Assembly (NCBI RefSeq): GCF_002896875.1 | Contig: NZ_CP023278.1 | Coordinates: forward strand, 5,216,501-5,280,500 | Reading direction: 5' to 3' | Length of the DNA: 64,000 nucleotides | From: Nostoc sp. CENA543 | GTDB lineage: Bacteria > Cyanobacteriota > Cyanobacteriia > Cyanobacteriales > Nostocaceae | Shown: in pieces, positions 63,248 through 64,000 of the stretch | Layout: every line of letters starts with the position of its first letter | How positions within the stretch are numbered: the stretch's first letter is position 1 | Program-made: the position numbers and the translations under genes | The notes under the pieces: model-generated | Seen by the model: the letters and a program-made list of their open reading frames with translations, nothing else | Told to the model about the DNA's origin: nothing | Database searches by the model: none

Positions 63248-64000
63248 AACTGCTATGTTGATCTCTTTGGAATGAGAATTTTAATTGATTCCGACTAAAA
63301 AGTGAAGGGGGTCTGTTTCCGGCTCTGCTCTCAAAAGCTCTAATATTGACTGGTGGCAATGCCTCCAGCAACTACAACATAGTTACATCCTATTCCAGAA
63401 AACATCGATTAGATAGTCTCATCAGCTATTTTTATACTTTTTTAGGATGGTAGCTGGTTGCGAAACATCACATCGCCCGGACTTAAATCTTGTGTTGTCT
63501 TACGAGAAATCTTCATCTTTGGGTGAGGGTTGTGCTGCTATTAGTTAGCTAGTATAGGTAATTGCAACCATTAAATCGGTGAGGAACATCAAACACCGAC
63601 GGTATGATTGTCAGTTTTGTGTGTCAATTGGATTTTGGCCACTTTGGCTATTGTGATTAATTCTTGACTGGAAAATAGCGAACAGGATAATTGGCAGGAA
63701 AAATTTTAATAATCATAACAAAAATTTAATAAAAATCCTAATTTATCTCTGGAACAGGCAAAAAATAAACATTTGGCCAATTTTTGTATTGAGGAAATAT
63801 AAAGGGAATTATTAAGGGAGTAACAAAGACTACAAAACCTTGAGCATGGGCTTGTTACTTTGAAATTCATCAGACGCTAAGGGGTCTAGCCGCCGTGGGT
63901 TCGGTTTGTATTGAAATCGTTGAGGGGAATCCCCATCTTAGGTCGTTGCTTGGTTGGCACTTGCAACAATTGGAATATAGAGTTCATCAAGCTGCTAGCA
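63248..64000. other. Gene-free right end of the window
   Basis: About 750 bases with no convincing coding frame. It should contain the promoter of the small minus-strand gene, and perhaps the leader of a plus-strand gene beyond the edge. A short GGGGAATCCCC palindrome lies near 63924. No tRNA, rRNA or known riboswitch was recognised. Confidence 0.4.

Noticed and set aside
63248-64000. Possible RNA gene at the right end
   Set aside because: I looked for tRNA, tmRNA, RNase P and 6S-like patterns and found none convincing.

Overview
The window comes from a filamentous, heterocyst-type cyanobacterium of the Nostoc/Anabaena group. This rests on oxygenic photosynthesis genes (petB, petD, ctpA, acsF, chlM), phycobilisome genes (an NblB-like HEAT protein and a CpcS/CpeS-type lyase), a SigF-type sigma factor, a DevBCA-type exporter, many copies of the palindrome GCGATCGC, and the short heptanucleotide tandem repeats (TTGACTA-, ATGAGTA- and CCCCAAT-type) typical of heterocystous genomes. 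No rRNA, tRNA, CRISPR array or intact insertion sequence was recognised.

Layout. 1-12.1 kb (minus strand): a peptide biosynthesis region. A two-module NRPS (A-PCP-C-A-PCP-E) is followed by the first part of a C-A module protein cut by the window edge; upstream are a small membrane protein and the pair hphB-hphCD. This fits an anabaenopeptin-type ureido-peptide cluster with its own homotyrosine/homophenylalanine supply. 12.5-18.6 kb: a DnaJ protein, then a devBCA-type exporter operon divergent from a TetR regulator with two palindromic operator candidates between them. 18.7-28.8 kb: a signal peptidase I-TPR fusion, a DUF2996-type protein, a TM2-domain protein, acsF, a secreted collagen-like protein, membrane and secreted unknowns, and a 1 kb gene-poor stretch with strong hairpins. 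29-36 kb: nblB-like and CpcS/CpeS-like genes, a site-2 protease, a degenerate metallo-beta-lactamase-fold protein, ctpA divergent from petB-petD. 36-47.8 kb: an anti-sigma kinase, a glycosyltransferase, a DsbA-like protein, sigF, two tandem release-factor-2 genes that both need a +1 frameshift, a DUF3285-type peptide, ybeY, dgkA, trpG, a second degenerate MBL-fold protein, chlM. 48-64 kb: a CPA2 antiporter, nagA, purE, a two-gene mCpol/two-TM module, an EF-G-like GTPase, a TPR protein, a MITE-like element, psiE, a PrcA-like protease, and the bolA/grxD pair.

Three points stand out. (1) The overlapping gene pair at 53.2-54.4 kb encodes a minimal CRISPR-polymerase-like enzyme (GDGDNIG and GDD motifs) and a protein with a CARF-like soluble part and two C-terminal membrane helices. 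It resembles the Panoptes type of anti-phage system but may have a different effector layout. (2) A full-length prfB paralog lies directly upstream of prfB. It keeps the CTTTGAC frameshift site and the SPF stop-recognition motif but has HGQ instead of the catalytic GGQ. (3) The NRPS condensation domain carries the EHHxxHDG signature associated with ureido-bond formation and lies beside a fused hphCD gene.

Short tandem repeats sit at many gene ends and in several cases supply stop codons, C-terminal residues or start codons. Starts were moved inward from the longest reading frame where a ribosome binding site, signal peptide or family N-terminus supported it.
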